A stretch of DNA of 64,000 nt from Mesorhizobium loti (GCF_002858745.1 NZ_PJRO01000005.1:192865-256864), one strand, 5' to 3'. Shown: positions 28,273 through 38,619, counted from the stretch's first letter. Program-made: numbers and translations. The notes: generated by a model from the letters alone, not told the origin.

Positions 28273-30114
28273 TTACGGCGCTTCGGTTATGGGTTTCGGC
28301 ATGACGGGAAGCACCAGCCGCGATGGATTGGCGGCATCGTGCAGGATACGCTGCTCAGCCACCACCGGGGCTCCGGTGCCATCGAGTTTTCCGTTGTTCA
28401 GGTTGCGGTCGTAGTGCGGGAAGTTGGAGCTGGATATTTCAAGCGCGATGCGATGCCCGCGCAGGAATACCGATGATGTCGGGCCAAGGTCGATCGCATA
28501 TTTGGTGACCTTGCCGGGTTCGACCGGTGTGCGCCGTTCGAGGGAGTCGCGCATGCTGGCGCGGATGATGCCGTTGGCCAGATTGTAGGCTTTGCCGTCG
28601 GGATGGATGTCGACAAGCTTGGCGGTGAAATCCGTATCGACGGCCGACGAGCTTGCATAGAGCTCGACAGTGACCGGCCCCGTCACTTCCATGTCGCGCT
28701 CCAGCGGCGGCGTTGCATAGACCAGCACATCGGCGCGGTCCTCGACGCTGGCCTGGTCCACCGGACCGATGGGGGCGCCGTCGGGTGAACAGCAGGAGTG
28801 CCCGCCAAGGCTCGGCACCGGGTCGGTCGGATCATAACGGTACTGATCGGCAGCCTGGCCTGCTTGCGGCGTCTCGGTGGTCAGCCCGCCATTGCCGAAG
28901 CGTGTGTTGGCCTGGCCCCTGCTCTGCAGATAGAACGAGACGGTCTCGGCCTCCTTTGGCGGCCAGCTGTCTGCCTCGCGCCAGCGATTGGCGCCCATGA
29001 CGAAGATGCGGACCGGCTTTTCGGTTTCGATCCCGTTGGCTTCGCCCTTCAGCCAGTGATCGAACCAGCGCAGTTGCAATGCGTCGATCGGATTGGCGGC
29101 TTTCGCCCCGAAATCCAGTTCGCCGACTGTCTGCTGCCACGGCATGTGGCTCCATGGGCCGATGATCAGCCGTTGTCCTGAACGCGCCACGTCCGACCCG
29201 CCTTGTTCCCGCATGCCGGCATAGTTCTCGACGCCGCCGCGCAGGAAGACGTCGTACCAGCCGGCGAGATTGAGGGCGGGAACGGCAATTTCCGGATAGC
29301 GCGCGCGGATGCTCCAGGGCTTCCAGTAGGAATCCCAGGTGTTGTGGGCGATCCAGTCGCCATAATAGGGAGCGACCTCGGTTTCATGTCTGGACGCGGG
29401 CATCAGGCGCGTCAGGGGCAACTGCGCATAGATCGACGAGAGCTTGCTTGCCGCGGACTGGATGTCGTTCAGTGCCTGCTGGTTGCCCAGCCGCCGCGAG
29501 GCCGACAGCGCCACCGAGGAGAGCGGCCACGACTGGATGAACGCCTGCGACAGCGCCCCGCCTTCATAGGTCCAGCCGTTGAAGTAATCGGATCCGGTCT
29601 GTGCCGGCGCGATCGCCACCAGGTGCGGCGGCCGTTCCGCTGCGGCGAGCCACTGCGTCGCGCCGACATAGGAGAAACCGTACATGCCGACCTTGCCGCT
29701 CGAGCCGGGCAAAGCGGCAGCCCACTCGACACTGTCGTAGCCATCAAGCCCCTCGTTTCGAAACGGGTAGAAGGTGCCTTCGGATTTGTACTGGCCGCGG
29801 ACATCCTGGATGGCCACGATGTAGCAATGCGATGCATAGACTTCCGGCCGGGCGTAGACGATCGCTTGCGCATCGCTCTTGTTGTACGGTAGCCGCATCA
29901 GCAACACGGGATAGGTGCCCGGCTCGGTCGGGCGATAGACATCGGCGAGCAGGGTCGTTCCATCGCGCATCGCCGCCGGCACGTCATGGTCGACCGTCAC
30001 GCTGCAGGTCTGCGCGGCCGACCATGACGGCGTGGTAGTCATGGCCGCCGTCGTTATCACGGCGGCAATGGTAGCGCTGCGAACAAGCAGCAGCGATGAG
30101 TTCGACTGGCGCAT
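28273..30114 (-). CDS. Exported CocE/NonD-family (X-Pro dipeptidyl-peptidase S15) hydrolase
   Basis: This 613-residue protein carries a signal peptide (residues about 8-33, ending in SWSAAQ). The S15-type alpha/beta hydrolase domain has the nucleophile serine in MYGFSYVGATQWLAA and the segment VRGQYKSEGTF. A C-terminal jelly-roll domain (from about 430) contains VTGPVTVELYASSSAVDTDF. Family members are acyl esterases or acylases. The natural substrate is unknown. Start ATG 30114 (MRQSNSSLLLV) follows AGGA. It probably shares a transcript with the downstream amidohydrolase. Confidence 0.82.
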   Translation of the reverse strand: MRQSNSSLLLVRSATIAAVITTAAMTTTPSWSAAQTCSVTVDHDVPAAMRDGTTLLADVYRPTEPGTYPVLLMRLPYNKSDAQAIVYARPEVYASHCYIVAIQDVRGQYKSEGTFYPFRNEGLDGYDSVEWAAALPGSSGKVGMYGFSYVGATQWLAAAERPPHLVAIAPAQTGSDYFNGWTYEGGALSQAFIQSWPLSSVALSASRRLGNQQALNDIQSAASKLSSIYAQLPLTRLMPASRHETEVAPYYGDWIAHNTWDSYWKPWSIRARYPEIAVPALNLAGWYDVFLRGGVENYAGMREQGGSDVARSGQRLIIGPWSHMPWQQTVGELDFGAKAANPIDALQLRWFDHWLKGEANGIETEKPVRIFVMGANRWREADSWPPKEAETVSFYLQSRGQANTRFGNGGLTTETPQAGQAADQYRYDPTDPVPSLGGHSCCSPDGAPIGPVDQASVEDRADVLVYATPPLERDMEVTGPVTVELYASSSAVDTDFTAKLVDIHPDGKAYNLANGIIRASMRDSLERRTPVEPGKVTKYAIDLGPTSSVFLRGHRIALEISSSNFPHYDRNLNNGKLDGTGAPVVAEQRILHDAANPSRLVLPVMPKPITEAP

Positions 30115-30235
30115 TTCAGGATCCTGGCGAAAGGGACAAAGACGGCCATCCTGCAAACAGCAGCGCGTCCCCGTCTATCTGCCGGGATCGCAGAGGGGGC
30201 ATGCGAAAACGTATGGAGGTCGGCGAGACCGGGCG

Positions 30236-30532
30236 CGGCCTTTATCTCCCCCCTTGCGGGGGAGAAAGGATTTTCACGATCTTAGCGAGCACGCCCGCAG
30301 GGCGGCGCAGTCTAAGTCGTAGAAAATCCAAGAGAGGGGATTTTCAGCTGAGAGGCTTCGCATGGGAAAGCCCTCTCTCTCGAGGAAGGGAATAGCCGAT
30401 TGTCAGCAGTGTGCCGGCAAATCCCCTCTCTTGCGATTTCTAGCACTTAGACTGCGCCGCCCTGCGGGCGTGCTCGCTAAGGTGCTGAAATCGCTTTCTC
30501 CCCCGCAAGGGGGGAGATAAAAGGCGCCTGCT
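30236..30532. repeat. Large inverted-repeat element (MITE-like)
   Basis: The left arm (about 30236-30345) and right arm (about 30418-30532) are inverted copies of about 110 bases. Each has the outer hairpin CTCCCCCCTTGCGGGGGAG, a middle block with GAGCACGCCCGCAGGGCGGC, and an inner CAAGAGAGGGGATT. The loop is about 70 bases. No transposase is encoded. The stretch 30115-30538 contains nothing else. Confidence 0.8.
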
Positions 30533-30538
30533 CCACCT

Positions 30539-31429
30539 TCACCCCGGAACAAGCACCGGCGAAAGCAGCTTGAACTCCCGCGCGGCGAAGTCGAGCAGCG
30601 CACGAACACGCGGGTTGTCGCGCATGTCGGCATGCACCCCCATCTGCACACTCTGCACCGGTTCTGGCTGGCCGGTCTCGATGCGGATCAGGGAGCTTTT
30701 CTGGTCCGCCACATAGCGCGGAAGCACGCCCATCGCGATGCCTGCTTCCACCGTCGCGATATGCGACTGGACGGAATTCGTTCGCATCAGGACATGGGCA
30801 TTAGGGGCAAGCGCTGCCAGCCAGTCGCGGTAGCACACATGCCCAGCCGCCTGGTGCAGCATCACGATGCTGTGCTCGGTACAGCCCGCCTCGATATCGG
30901 GCAGCCCCATGCGCTCGAGATAGGCGCTGGATGCGTAGAGCCCGTAGGCGACCTCCGCCACCTTGCGCACGACCAGATCTTCCTGCTCGAACTTGCCGAA
31001 GCGGAAGGCGATGTCGGCTTCATGGCGCGACAGGTTGAAGACGCGGGTGTCGTTGAGCAGTTCGACCGACACCAGCGGATGCAGTGCCGCGAAGCGAGCG
31101 ACGATCGGCGCGATCAGGAAATCGGCGAGCCAGTCGAGGCTGGTCACCACGATCGGTCCTTCGAGACCGGTGTTGCGGGAGGCGATGCGCCGCTCGATAG
31201 AGAGCGCGCCTTCCTCCATCTGCGACAGGCTGTCAAAGAGCGCAGCGCCCAGCGTGGTCGGCTTCAGGCCCTCAAGGCTGCGGTCGAAGAGATTGACCCG
31301 GATCTTCTTCTCGAAACTTTCCAGCCTGCGGCCGACGGTGGGCTGGCTGACACCCAGCGCGCGCGCGGCCGCGGTCAGCGAGCCATGCCGGGCGATGGCG
31401 AGCGCCAGTTTCAGGTCATCCCAATCCAT
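30539..31429 (-). CDS. LysR-family transcriptional regulator
   Basis: This 296-residue LysR regulator has an N-terminal winged helix (DWDDLKLALAIARHGSLTAA, then ALGVSQPTVGRRLESFE) and an effector-binding domain from about residue 90. Start ATG 31429 follows GGAG. It is divergent from the MFS exporter, with 120 bases between starts, so it probably controls that exporter. The intervening AATTG...CAATT-like inverted bases around 31464-31489 are a possible binding site. The inducer is unknown. Confidence 0.85.
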   Translation of the reverse strand: MDWDDLKLALAIARHGSLTAAARALGVSQPTVGRRLESFEKKIRVNLFDRSLEGLKPTTLGAALFDSLSQMEEGALSIERRIASRNTGLEGPIVVTSLDWLADFLIAPIVARFAALHPLVSVELLNDTRVFNLSRHEADIAFRFGKFEQEDLVVRKVAEVAYGLYASSAYLERMGLPDIEAGCTEHSIVMLHQAAGHVCYRDWLAALAPNAHVLMRTNSVQSHIATVEAGIAMGVLPRYVADQKSSLIRIETGQPEPVQSVQMGVHADMRDNPRVRALLDFAAREFKLLSPVLVPG

Positions 31430-31549
31430 GTGGTCTCCGTGAGGCAGCGAGAGCGGCATACAGAATTGTAGGGTGGCGCTGCGAAATTGTTAGGTGTGAG
31501 GCTCCAGATCACAGGGGTAACGGTTGGCAAAATCTGCATGGAGCGTGAA

Positions 31550-32992
31550 ATGTCGACCGACACATTGAAGCAGGCGGCTGGTCAGCCAAAAAGCAGCTTG
31601 GCACCTGTGATGGCGCTGCTTGCCTTCGCCCATCTGATCATCTCGATCGATTATACGATCGTGTTCGTGGCGCTTCCCGAGATCGGCAGCAGCCTCGGCT
31701 TCTCGGCGCAGTCGCAGCAATGGATCATCAGTGCCTTCGTCGTTCCCTATGGCGGGCTGCTCATGCTGGGCGGGCGCGCAAGCGATCTGCTCGGGCGGCG
31801 GCGCATGTTCATTCTCGGCTTGCTGCTGTTTGCGGTGGCCTCGCTTGCCGGCGGCCTTGCCGGCAATTCCACCTTGCTGATTGCCGCGCGTGCGGTCCAG
31901 GGCATCGGCGGTGCCTTCCTGTTTCCGGCAACGCTGTCGCTGATCAACACGCTTTTCCAGGAAGGCCCTCAGCGCAATCGCGCCATCGCCATATGGGCCG
32001 GTGTCGGCGGCAGCGGCATGGCGCTTGGCGCCCTGCTCGGCGGTGTGTTGACGCAGACCTGGGGCTGGCGGGCGGTGTTTTTCGTGGTTGTCCCGCTCTC
32101 CCTGGTCGGCATTGCCTTATCCCTGATGCTGATCCATCCGGACAGGCATTCAACCCAGGCGAGGCACTTCGACCTGCCCGGCGCGACAACGGCAACGGCT
32201 GCGATAACGCTGCTGGTTTTCGGACTCGTTCAGGGGCCGGAATCCGGCTGGAACTCGGTCGAAATTCTCGCCAGCCTGGCCGCGGCAGCGATCCTGTTCG
32301 TCATTTTCGTCGCGGTCGAATATCGCAGCCGCGATCCGCTGCTGCCGTTGCACCTGCTCAGGAACCGTAACCTGACGGCGGGTATCGCCACCATCCTGCT
32401 TTACGCGATCACCTTCGGCTCGGTGTTGTACTTCCTGACCATCCATTTCCAGGTCGTGATGCAATACAGCGCCCTGCAGACGGGGCTGGCCTATCTCGTG
32501 CCTTATGCCGGGATTTTCGTCGGCTCGTCGATCGGCGGCACGCTGGCTTCCCGTCTTGGCGTGCGGACATCGCTGATTGGCAGCCTCGTCGTCGGGCTGG
32601 CCGGAACGCTGATGTACAGCGCCGTGCTGTCGTCGCACAGCACGTTCCTGGCCCTGCTGCCGTCACTGGTGATCCTCAGCCTCGGCATGGGGGCGACATT
32701 CACGATCATGTTCGCGGCCGTGGCGACGGATGTGCTGCAACGCGAACAGGGCATCGCGTCGGGGCTGGCCTCCACCGCCCAGCAGATCGGCTATGCGCTC
32801 GGCCTTGCCATCCTGGTGCCCACCGCCAATGCCTCCATCGGTGAGCTGACCGGGGAGCTGCGTCTTGCTGCAACGGCCGACGGGCTGCGCAACGTCATGC
32901 TCCTCGTCTGCCTCGGCATCGTGCTGATGATCGTGGTGGCGTTGAACTTCCGCCGGCATCGGGTGCGGCAAGGGAGGGCCGTAGGGCAATAG
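31550..32992 (+). CDS. MFS drug-efflux transporter, DHA2 (EmrB/QacA) type
   Basis: This 480-residue protein has about 14 hydrophobic helices. Signatures include SIDYTIVFVALPEIGSSLGF in helix 1, the motif GRASDLLGRRRMF after helix 2, and the helix-5 antiporter motif GVGGSGMALGALLGGVLTQ. It exports toxic or signalling compounds using the proton gradient. Start ATG 31550; ATG 31538 is an alternative. It is paired with a divergent LysR gene. Confidence 0.88.
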   Translation: MSTDTLKQAAGQPKSSLAPVMALLAFAHLIISIDYTIVFVALPEIGSSLGFSAQSQQWIISAFVVPYGGLLMLGGRASDLLGRRRMFILGLLLFAVASLAGGLAGNSTLLIAARAVQGIGGAFLFPATLSLINTLFQEGPQRNRAIAIWAGVGGSGMALGALLGGVLTQTWGWRAVFFVVVPLSLVGIALSLMLIHPDRHSTQARHFDLPGATTATAAITLLVFGLVQGPESGWNSVEILASLAAAAILFVIFVAVEYRSRDPLLPLHLLRNRNLTAGIATILLYAITFGSVLYFLTIHFQVVMQYSALQTGLAYLVPYAGIFVGSSIGGTLASRLGVRTSLIGSLVVGLAGTLMYSAVLSSHSTFLALLPSLVILSLGMGATFTIMFAAVATDVLQREQGIASGLASTAQQIGYALGLAILVPTANASIGELTGELRLAATADGLRNVMLLVCLGIVLMIVVALNFRRHRVRQGRAVGQ

Positions 32993-33058
32993 GGCAATGA
33001 AAAAGGCAGCGGCGAAATCCCCTGCTGCCCTAATCCCTTAATCCCCTGTTCCCTTACC
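32985..33058. repeat. AG-rich / CT-rich hairpin repeat after the MFS gene
   Basis: It has the same layout as 34210-34314: GGGCAATAGGGCAATG, then AAAAAGGCAGCGGCGAAATC, then CTGCTGCCC with TTAATCCCCTGTTCCC. The central hairpin could terminate both the MFS transcript and the converging FAD oxidoreductase transcript. Confidence 0.65.
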
Positions 33059-33059
33059 T

Positions 33060-34199
33060 TCAGGGTGCCAGCTCCGCCCTGACTTCGCCGAGCAGGGCCA
33101 TACCGCCCAGCCGGCCCAGTTCGTCCGAACATTTCGCGCTCCTGCCGTAGCAGCAGAAGGCAACCGACACGCGCTCGGAAAGCGGACCGATGCAAGGCAG
33201 CCCCGTCTTGCCGTAGGTGGTCATGCAGGGCACCACGCGGCGTTCCACGAATTTCAGGTCGCTAATGCGCTCGAGGATTTGCGTCTCGAGCCGGTCGGCC
33301 ACGGATATCGATCCGCCTGACCGGAACCAGTCCTTGATACCCGCCTCGTTTTCGAGAGCGACATCGACCGGATCGCCGCCAAGCTTCAGCCAGTACTCAC
33401 CATCGGGATAGAGCACCGGCGGCAGGATATAGGGATCGTCGCCTTTGGGGCCGATGCAGAGCATGGACGGCATTCCGGCGAGGCGTTGGACCTCGGCTGC
33501 GTCAAGCCTGAACAAGGCTACGGTTCGTCCATAGACGGTAGCTCCGAACGATCTGCCAAGCAGCGATTGGGTGTGCCCGCCCGCTGCGACGAGAACACGC
33601 TCGGCAGCGAGATCACCCGATCGCGTCCGGATCGTTACACCGGAACCATGCTCGGAAATCCCCAGGACGGGTTCGTTGATGATCCTGGCTCCTGCGCGCT
33701 CGGCCGCGATCGTCTGCGCTCGAACCAGGCGACGTGGACTGATATATCCGGCATCCCGGGGTTCGAAAAATCCCAGCATGCCCGTTGTCGATTTCAGGAA
33801 CGGAAAGCGTCCCGCCAGTGCGGAGCCGCCATAAGTCTCGCAGGCAATTCCGGCTGCGGCGGCGATGTCGCCAATCGACGTGACGTCGGGGTTCTCGGCG
33901 AGGCCGACGTGCAGGGCTCCGGCTCCGTGATAGAACTCCACGCCGCTCTCCGCGGCGATTTCGCCATATCGCGAAAGTGCGGCGCAGTTCATCTGCATCC
34001 AGAAGAGGTCGGGATCCAACCGCCGCGTGATCCGGCCTTCGTCGTAGTGGCTGCCAAAGACGCCATCATGGCGCGAAAAATCTGCCGGTTCATCCGGTCC
34101 GATCAGTGCAACATCGTGACCCATCCTGGCCAGATGGCGCGCGGCTGCCGACCCGATCAGGCCCCGTCCGATCACCGCAAGTTGGATTGTTCTGCTCAC
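33060..34199 (-). CDS. FAD-dependent oxidoreductase (DAO / sarcosine-oxidase-like)
   Basis: This 379-residue protein has the dinucleotide-binding motif IQLAVIGRGLIGSAAARHLARMG at its N-terminus and a DAO fold with ERVLVAAGGHTQSLLG. The C-terminal segment is TTYGKTGLPCIGPLSE. The cysteines in FCCYGRSAKCSDELG lie close to the position of the covalent flavin link in monomeric sarcosine oxidases. It would oxidise an N-methyl or D-amino acid. Start GTG 34199 has GGGAG upstream. It is flanked on both sides by members of one repeat family. Confidence 0.75.
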   Translation of the reverse strand: MSRTIQLAVIGRGLIGSAAARHLARMGHDVALIGPDEPADFSRHDGVFGSHYDEGRITRRLDPDLFWMQMNCAALSRYGEIAAESGVEFYHGAGALHVGLAENPDVTSIGDIAAAAGIACETYGGSALAGRFPFLKSTTGMLGFFEPRDAGYISPRRLVRAQTIAAERAGARIINEPVLGISEHGSGVTIRTRSGDLAAERVLVAAGGHTQSLLGRSFGATVYGRTVALFRLDAAEVQRLAGMPSMLCIGPKGDDPYILPPVLYPDGEYWLKLGGDPVDVALENEAGIKDWFRSGGSISVADRLETQILERISDLKFVERRVVPCMTTYGKTGLPCIGPLSERVSVAFCCYGRSAKCSDELGRLGGMALLGEVRAELAP

Positions 34200-34209
34200 G
34201 AACGGCTCC

Positions 34210-34314
34210 CATATTGACCCGAGGCAGTAAGGCAATAAGGCAGCAGGGCAATGAAAAAGGGCAGCGGCGAAATCGCCTGCTGCCCTGATGCCTTAATCCC
34301 CTATTCCCGTTGCC
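34210..34314. repeat. AG-rich / CT-rich hairpin repeat before the gcrA end
   Basis: GGCAGTAAGGCAATAAGGCA is followed by GGGCAGCGGCGAAATCGCC and the complementary CTGCTGCCC and CCTTAATCCCC. It is close in sequence to 32985-33058. It lies between the FAD oxidoreductase start and the gcrA stop. Confidence 0.65.
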
Positions 34315-34315
34315 T

Positions 34316-34849
34316 TCAACGCACCCGGCGGCGTTCCGATGCCGGCTGGAAGGCGATGCGCGAGTGATAGGTGCAATAAGGACCGCTTTCGCCGGCGTCG
34401 TTGCCGCAGAAGTGGAATTCTTCGGTCAGCGGGTCGCCGTTCGGCCATTTGCAGGTGCGCTCGGTGAGCTCGGTGAGATGAAGGCGCCGCGAGATCGGCA
34501 CCACCACGTTTGCGACCGGGCGCAGATACTGGCGCGCCACTGGTTCGGCGTCGAACTGCACCTGCAGGGCGGTCGCGCCGATCGAGGCGGTGACATGGCG
34601 ATGCGAGCTGCTGGCAGCGGCGCGCGTCGTTGACTTCGCCGTGGAAGCCCCGCCGCTGGCAGTCACCGTTTTCTTCTGGCGTGCCGGTGACGCCGTCGTG
34701 CGGCCACGGCCCGACAGCTTCAGCCGGTGTACCTTGCCGATGACCGCATTGCGGCTCACCCCGCCAAGCTGGGCCGCGATCTGGCTTGCGCTCAGACCCT
34801 CCGACCACAGTTTCTTCAAAAGTTCTACTCGCTCGTCAGTCCAGTTCAT
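34316..34849 (-). CDS. gcrA: GcrA cell-cycle regulator
   Basis: This 177-residue GcrA has the N-terminal DNA-binding domain MNWTDERVELLKKLWSEGLS with the recognition segment IAAQLGGVSRNAVIGKVHRL, then a basic linker. The conserved C-terminal sigma-70-binding part contains CKWPNGDPLTEEFHFCGN and a YHSRIAF end. GcrA activates promoters carrying CcrM-methylated GANTC sites during the cell cycle. Start ATG 34849. The divergent upstream region holds four GANTC sites. Confidence 0.93.
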   Translation of the reverse strand: MNWTDERVELLKKLWSEGLSASQIAAQLGGVSRNAVIGKVHRLKLSGRGRTTASPARQKKTVTASGGASTAKSTTRAAASSSHRHVTASIGATALQVQFDAEPVARQYLRPVANVVVPISRRLHLTELTERTCKWPNGDPLTEEFHFCGNDAGESGPYCTYHSRIAFQPASERRRVR

Positions 34850-34884
34850 AAGACCGCGCTCCTTTGAACCGTCCGGTGTTTTCA

Positions 34885-35028
34885 GAATCCAAAATCGTTC
34901 CGGCTCGCGCCGGGCGGGCACCACATATGTTGGGTGATTGGATCCGCCGTACGAAATCTAGCTATTTCTCACTCAACAATTACCGATGCGCTGACTCGGT
35001 GACAAGAGTCCCAGCTGCAACACGAATC
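34885..35028. promoter_or_regulatory. Cluster of four GANTC (CcrM) sites between gcrA and argD
   Basis: GANTC occurs at 34885-34889, 34993-34997, 35006-35010 and 35024-35028. Chance would give roughly one per 256 bases. GANTC methylation state is read by GcrA, so gcrA and/or argD may be under methylation-dependent control. No coding region is seen in 34850-35202. Confidence 0.55.
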
Positions 35029-35153
35029 GGATTTCTCAGTTTTCCCCAACTTGACGCGCAAGACGAAACAGGTTGGGCCAGGCAGAACCCGAAAGCTGCT
35101 CTAAAAGAGCTTTTCGTTGACTTCATGGCCGAAAAACACGATAAGCCGACGTG

Positions 35154-35180
35154 GGCCGCCGCTTGGGCGGCTTTTGTTTT
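35154..35180 (+). terminator. Terminator-like hairpin in the argD leader
   Basis: GGCCGCC (35154-35160), loop GCTT, then GGGCGGC and TTTTGTTTTTT. The hairpin ends 23 bases before the argD start codon. It could be an attenuator for argD or the end of a small RNA transcribed from the gap. Confidence 0.6.
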
Positions 35181-35202
35181 TTCGGTTCCGGAGCAGCATA
35201 TA

Positions 35203-36399
35203 ATGAGCGGTTCGGCGCTTTACGAGACCTTCGCCCGTGCACCCCTGGCTTTCGAGCGAGGAGAGGGTTCCTGGCTGGTTACGGAAAAGGGCGATCGATA
35301 TCTCGACTTTGCTGCCGGCATCGCCGTCAACTCGCTGGGTCACGGCCATCCGCATCTGGTTGCGGCGCTGAAGGACCAGGCCGAAAAGCTCTGGCACGTT
35401 TCCAATCTCTATGAGATTCCGGGCCAGCGCCGCCTTGGCGAACGGCTGGTCGAGGCGACCTTTGCCGACAAGGTGTTCTTCACCAATTCGGGCGCCGAGG
35501 CGCTGGAATGCGCGATCAAGACGGCGCGCCGCTACCAGTTCGTCACCGGCCATCCCGAGCGCTTCCGCGTCATCACCTTCGAGGGCGCTTTCCACGGCCG
35601 CACGCTGGCGACGATCGCCGCCGGCGGCCAGTACAAATATCTCGAAGGCTTCGGCCCCAAGGTCGACGGTTTCGACCAGGTGCCGTTCGACGACATCGAT
35701 GCGGCTGAAAAGGCGATCACGCCGGAGACCGCGGCGATCCTGCTCGAGCCGCTGCAGGGCGAGGGCGGCATTCGCTCCTTCCCGCTGCAGTCGCTGAAGC
35801 GGCTGCGCCAGCTGTGCGACAGCCGGGGCCTGCTGTTGATCTTCGACGAGGTCCAGTGCGGCATCGGCCGTACCGGCAAGCTGTTCGCGCATGAATGGGC
35901 CGGCGTGACGCCGGACCTGATGGCGATCGCCAAGGGCATCGGCGGCGGCTTCCCGATGGGCGCCTGCCTGGCGACCGACGAGGCCGCGCGCGGCATGACC
36001 GCCGGTGTGCATGGCACCACCTTCGGCGGCAACCCGCTCGCCATGGCCGTCGGCAATGCCGTGCTCGACGTCGTCCTGGAAGACGGCTTCCTGGACGACG
36101 TCAACCGCAAGGCGCTGCTGTTCAAGCAGGGCCTTGCATCGGTGGCCGATGAATATCCGGATGTCATCGAGGACATTCGCGGCGATGGCCTGATGCTCGG
36201 CATCAAATGCGCCATGCCCAATGGCACCGTCAACGGCGCCCTGCGCGACCAGCATCTGCTGGCGGTTCCGGCCGGCGACAACGTCATCCGCCTGCTGCCG
36301 CCACTCACCGTCACCGACGCGGACATCCATGAAGGCCTGAAGCGCCTCCGCAGCGCTGCCAAGGGCCTGTCGGAAGCCGTTGCGGCCGCGGCAAAGTAG
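35203..36399 (+). CDS. argD: Acetylornithine aminotransferase
   Basis: A 398-residue class III aminotransferase that converts N-acetylglutamate semialdehyde and glutamate to N-acetylornithine in arginine biosynthesis, using PLP. The pyridine-binding aspartate is in [15 protein letters not shown], the Schiff-base lysine in [16 protein letters not shown], and the phosphate-binding segment is [17 protein letters not shown]. Start ATG 35203 was chosen because the upstream open frame lacks conserved residues and contains the terminator-like hairpin. argF follows after five bases. Confidence 0.93.
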   Translation: MSGSALYETFARAPLAFERGEGSWLVTEKGDRYLDFAAGIAVNSLGHGHPHLVAALKDQAEKLWHVSNLYEIPGQRRLGERLVEATFADKVFFTNSGAEALECAIKTARRYQFVTGHPERFRVITFEGAFHGRTLATIAAGGQYKYLEGFGPKVDGFDQVPFDDIDAAEKAITPETAAILLEPLQGEGGIRSFPLQSLKRLRQLCDSRGLLLIFDEVQCGIGRTGKLFAHEWAGVTPDLMAIAKGIGGGFPMGACLATDEAARGMTAGVHGTTFGGNPLAMAVGNAVLDVVLEDGFLDDVNRKALLFKQGLASVADEYPDVIEDIRGDGLMLGIKCAMPNGTVNGALRDQHLLAVPAGDNVIRLLPPLTVTDADIHEGLKRLRSAAKGLSEAVAAAAK

Positions 36400-36404
36400 A
36401 CATT

Positions 36405-37313
<909 letters not shown>

Positions 37314-37316
<3 letters not shown>

Positions 37317-37490
37317 TACCAGGCAGGTTCCGCAAAGGTGTCGCTCGGTTTTGCGATGAGGACCTGCGACTTGATACCAGCAGGCCCCGCAAAAGTGTCC
37401 CACGGTTTTGCGGTCAGGGCCTGCGACTTGATACCAGCAGGCCCCGCAAAAGTGTCCCACGGTTTTGCGGTCAGGGCCTGCGACTTGATA
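37314..37490. repeat. Three tandem 57-58-bp stem-loop repeats after argF
   Basis: Units begin at 37314, 37372 and 37429, with a partial fourth at 37486, each starting TGATACC. The second and third are almost identical; the first has several changes. Each forms a hairpin with outer GCAGGCC/GGCCTGC and inner CCGCAAAA/TTTTGCGG arms around an 11-base loop. They fill most of the argF-hslO gap and overlap the argF stop codon. Confidence 0.9.
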
Positions 37491-37578
37491 CGGCGCGGTG
37501 TGATGCCTATCTCCCGGGCATCACGCAAATCGTTGGCGTTTTAAGGCAGCCGTATGTGCCGCGCCGGGAGACTTTGTC

Positions 37579-38595
37579 ATGTTGGAAACAACTATTTTGA
37601 CTGAACACGCTATGACTGAACACGAAATCAAACTCGGCGAATTCGGCCATGCCGGCGACGACCATGTCGTGCCGTTCGAGGTCGGTCCGCTCGACGTGCG
37701 CGGCCGCGCCGTGCAGCTTGGCCCGATGCTCGATGCCATCCTGTCGCGCCATGACTATCCCGAGCCCGTTGCCCAGCTGCTGGCGGAAGCCTGCGTCGTC
37801 ACGGTGCTGCTCGGCACTTCGCTGAAGTTCGAAGGCAAGTTCATCCTGCAGACCCGCACCGACGGGCCGGTGGACATGCTGGTCGCCGACTTCTCGACGC
37901 CCAACGCGCTGCGCGCCTATGCCCGTTTCGACGCCGGCAAGCTGGCGGCGGCGACGGCCGCCGGTGATGTGAAAGCCGAAACCCTGCTGGGTTCCGGCGT
38001 GCTGGCGCTCACCATCGACCAGGGCGCCTACACGCAGCGCTACCAGGGCATCGTCCAGCTCGACAACACCTCGCTGGAAGAGGCTGCGCGCACCTATTTC
38101 AGGCAGTCGGAGCAGATCCCGACCGATCTCAAGCTGGCCGTGGCCAAGCTCGTGCTGCCGGGCGGGCGCCAGCAATGGCGCGCTGGTGGTTTGCTCGCGC
38201 AGTTCCTGCCAGAAGCGCCGGAACGCATGCGTCTGGCCGATCTTCACGGCGGCGATGGCGATACGACGGGCGCCGGGCAGGACCCGACCGACAACTCCTG
38301 GCAGGAATTGCTGGCGCTGCTGGCAACCGTCGAGCCGGCCGAGCTGATCGACCCGACGGTCGGCACCGAGCGGCTGCTCTATCGCCTGTTCCACGAGCAT
38401 GGTGTGCGCGTGTTCGACGACATCCATGTCGCCGAACAATGTTCCTGTTCGCAGGACAAGGTCCGCAACATCCTCAGCGGTTTTTCCGCCGAGGAGATAA
38501 AGGACAGCACGGAAGACGGGCACATTCGCGTTGCCTGCGAATTCTGCTCGAAGAGCTACGAGTTCAATCCGGCCGATTTCGCCACCGTTGAATGA
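37579..38595 (+). CDS. hslO: Redox-regulated chaperone Hsp33
   Basis: This 338-residue Hsp33 has an N-terminal chaperone domain and the C-terminal zinc centre with CSCS and CEFC (CxC...CxxC), intact. Oxidation releases zinc and activates holdase function in the cytoplasm. Start ATG 37579 has GGGAGA eight bases upstream; an internal ATG at 37612 lacks a site. It is often found after argF in rhizobia, which supports the organism call. Confidence 0.93.
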   Translation: MLETTILTEHAMTEHEIKLGEFGHAGDDHVVPFEVGPLDVRGRAVQLGPMLDAILSRHDYPEPVAQLLAEACVVTVLLGTSLKFEGKFILQTRTDGPVDMLVADFSTPNALRAYARFDAGKLAAATAAGDVKAETLLGSGVLALTIDQGAYTQRYQGIVQLDNTSLEEAARTYFRQSEQIPTDLKLAVAKLVLPGGRQQWRAGGLLAQFLPEAPERMRLADLHGGDGDTTGAGQDPTDNSWQELLALLATVEPAELIDPTVGTERLLYRLFHEHGVRVFDDIHVAEQCSCSQDKVRNILSGFSAEEIKDSTEDGHIRVACEFCSKSYEFNPADFATVE

Positions 38596-38619
38596 GCGGG
38601 CGTATCGGTCCAAGGCTTG

